Below, in pieces: positions 5,148-6,562 of a stretch of DNA of 6,562 bases. Location: assembly GCA_030039615.1 (NCBI GenBank), contig JASHVF010000265.1, forward strand, positions 1 through 6,562, given 5' to 3'. The stretch's first letter is position 1. The number at the start of each line of letters is the position of its first letter. This DNA is from Gammaproteobacteria bacterium (GTDB taxonomy: Bacteria > Pseudomonadota > Gammaproteobacteria > Steroidobacterales > Steroidobacteraceae). Both the position numbers and the translations under genes were made by a program. The notes under the pieces were generated by a model. The model searched no databases and was not told where the DNA came from. It worked only from the letters and a program-made list of their open reading frames with translations.

Positions 5148-6562
5148 GTGGGCGTCCGTGTGAAGGGAATCACGATCAGCGTGACGGCGAAGTTGAGGCA
5201 CAGCGCGAGGAAGCCGGCGCTCACGCCGAGAAACGGATCGTGATGCGTGAGCATCAGGAGGAGCGCCGTGGCCACGCCGACGATCATACCGGCGAGCACC
5301 GCGCTTGCGGTGACCCGCCGCGAATAAAGCCCGAGCAGCACTCCGGGGAACATCTGCGTCACGCCCGCGTAGCCGGTGAGCAGCAGGCCGACGAGCGTCG
5401 CGGAGCTGTACACGGCCAGCAACAGGCTGACGAGCCCGAGCACCACCACCATGACGCGCGCGAGCCGCGCCACGTCCTCGTCCGACATCGAGGGCACGAA
5501 GAGCGCCCGCACCAGGTTCTTGGCGAACAGCGATGCGGCGGCGAGGATGAGGATCGAGGCCGGCACCATGGCGGTGAGCGCGCCCGCCCCTCCCACAATG
5601 CCGAGGAACCACGGCGGGAAGCTCTGCCGCACCACCGTCAGCATGGCGAGGTCGCCGTCCTTGAGCCCTGGTGCGATCAACACCGCGGCGAAGCCCGCGA
5701 AGAAAATGAAGGCGAGCGTCAGCGTATAGAGCGGCATCACGACGGCGTTGCGCCGCAGCGTATCGGCGCTCCTCGCCGTGAAGATGCTGCCGAAGGTGTG
5801 CGGCCACATGTAGAAGCCGAGCGCGGTGAGCAGCACCGTGGAGACGTACCAGGCGTGGCCCAGGTTGCGCGTGGCGCCGGGCATGGTGAGGTGCGCGGGG
5901 TGCGCCGCAGCGAGTGCCGCGAACATCGGACCGATGCCGCCAAAGTGCAGAAACGGCACGCCGATGCCGATCGCGAGCGCCGCCAGCACCATGAGCACGT
6001 CCTTCAGCACGCTCACCCAGGCGACCGCGCGCACGCCGCTCGCGGACACGAAGGCGACCAGCAGTACCACCGCGACCGCCATGGCGCTCGAGCGGCCGAT
6101 CTCACCAAAGCTCGCCACCGAGACGATGATGCCGACGCCCGCGAGCTGCAGCACCAGATACGGCACGAAACAGACGAGGCCGACGATGCACACCAGAGCC
6201 GCGAGAGCCCGGTTACGGTAGCGCAGCGCGAAGAAATCGGACTGGGTCTGCAGCCGGTGGCGGCGGCCGAGCTCCCAGAGCTGCGGCAGGATGAAGAAGG
6301 AGACGACATAGGCGAGGGTCAGGTAGGCCGGCACGTAGAGCGTCGGCCCGCCGCGCGAGTACGCCCAGCCGCTGGCACCGAGAAAGGCGAAGGTGGTGTA
6401 GACCTCGCCCGCCATCAGCAGGAACACCAGCAGGACTCCGAAGCCGCGGCCGCCGACCGTCCACTGCTCGAGGTCCATGCGCACCCGCGCCCCGGCGAGC
6501 AATCCCACTAAAGTGCCGAGCGCGACGATCGCCGCGATCGTGGCGAGGCACACGGCGGGGGG
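5144..6562 (-). CDS. SSS-family solute symporter, MctP/YhjB-like, probably 5'-truncated by the window edge
   Basis: This integral membrane transporter of the solute:sodium symporter family has about 13 predicted membrane segments. Numbering from the GTG at 6553 (469 residues), helices lie near 3-22, 40-62, 73-94, 117-144, 157-180, 184-204, 236-256, 270-294, 317-345, 366-397, 401-410, 415-436 and 443-464. WTVGGRGFG (31-39), followed by GEVYTTFAFLGASGWAY (49-65) and TQSDFFALRY (103-112), resembles the monocarboxylate/alanine permease MctP and Bacillus YhjB. The frame stays open to the window edge, and the GTG falls inside the first helix with no visible ribosome-binding site, so the true start is probably upstream. 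Its TGA overlaps the ATG of the amidohydrolase gene, so transporter and enzyme form an operon. The transporter probably imports that enzyme's substrate or a related small carboxylate. Relatives often follow a small DUF3311 membrane-protein gene; if so here, it lies beyond the window. Confidence 0.9.
   Translation of the reverse strand, partial: PPAVCLATIAAIVALGTLVGLLAGARVRMDLEQWTVGGRGFGVLLVFLLMAGEVYTTFAFLGASGWAYSRGGPTLYVPAYLTLAYVVSFFILPQLWELGRRHRLQTQSDFFALRYRNRALAALVCIVGLVCFVPYLVLQLAGVGIIVSVASFGEIGRSSAMAVAVVLLVAFVSASGVRAVAWVSVLKDVLMVLAALAIGIGVPFLHFGGIGPMFAALAAAHPAHLTMPGATRNLGHAWYVSTVLLTALGFYMWPHTFGSIFTARSADTLRRNAVVMPLYTLTLAFIFFAGFAAVLIAPGLKDGDLAMLTVVRQSFPPWFLGIVGGAGALTAMVPASILILAAASLFAKNLVRALFVPSMSDEDVARLARVMVVVLGLVSLLLAVYSSATLVGLLLTGYAGVTQMFPGVLLGLYSRRVTASAVLAGMIVGVATALLLMLTHHDPFLGVSAGFLALCLNFAVTLIVIPFTRTPT

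Noticed and set aside
4047..5243. A 398-codon plus-strand open frame opposite the amidohydrolase
   Set aside because: It is antisense to a gene whose metal ligands and signatures are all intact, and its translation has no known motif.
5148..5807. A 220-codon N-terminal extension of the amidohydrolase reading frame
   Set aside because: It runs inside the symporter gene in another frame and is Arg/Ala-rich with no family similarity. The M20D signature begins only after the ATG at 5147, which is fixed by the ATGA overlap.
5240..6511. A 423-codon plus-strand open frame opposite the symporter
   Set aside because: Its product is dominated by His, Glu, Arg and Asp, as expected from reading hydrophobic transmembrane codons antisense, and matches no family.

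Overview
This is a GC-rich (roughly two-thirds G+C by eye), densely coding stretch of bacterial chromosome. The codon use, the short gaps and the gene families (an SSS-family symporter paired with an M20D amidohydrolase, an exported S9A peptidase, a CAP-domain protein, a ureidoglycolate lyase-like protein) suggest a proteobacterium. A beta- or gammaproteobacterium is most likely, but no marker gene is present and the lineage is a low-confidence inference. I see no rRNA, tRNA, CRISPR array, insertion sequence, phage gene or integration site.

Layout, left to right. (1) A plus-strand ureidoglycolate lyase-like protein (2-655), perhaps beginning before the window. (2) A convergent minus-strand gene for an exported protein with a C-terminal CAP/SCP domain and a degenerate second copy of that fold at its N-terminus (675-1610). 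(3) A 177-bp divergent intergenic region (1611-1787), the only sizeable non-coding stretch, which should hold the promoters of both flanking genes. (4) A plus-strand exported prolyl oligopeptidase-family serine peptidase with a complete catalytic triad (1788-3932). (5) A convergent minus-strand pair: an SSS-family symporter (5144 to beyond the right edge), then an M20D amidohydrolase (3942-5147). These two share a 4-base ATGA stop/start overlap and almost certainly form one operon.

How the genes may work together. The symporter and amidohydrolase read as an uptake-and-cleavage pair for a small N-acylated amino acid or related amide. The peptidase is probably periplasmic and would release short peptides, so the right two-thirds of the window fits peptide or amide scavenging. 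The ureidoglycolate lyase-like gene points to nitrogen salvage from ureides, but no other allantoin gene is visible and the link is loose. The CAP protein has no obvious metabolic connection.

No clearly new multi-gene system is visible. The points most worth checking are: hairpins that include stop codons at both convergent junctions; the tandem intact and degenerate CAP domains; loss of the proline-stacking tryptophan in an otherwise canonical S9A peptidase; and non-canonical residues at the expected Na+ site of the symporter.
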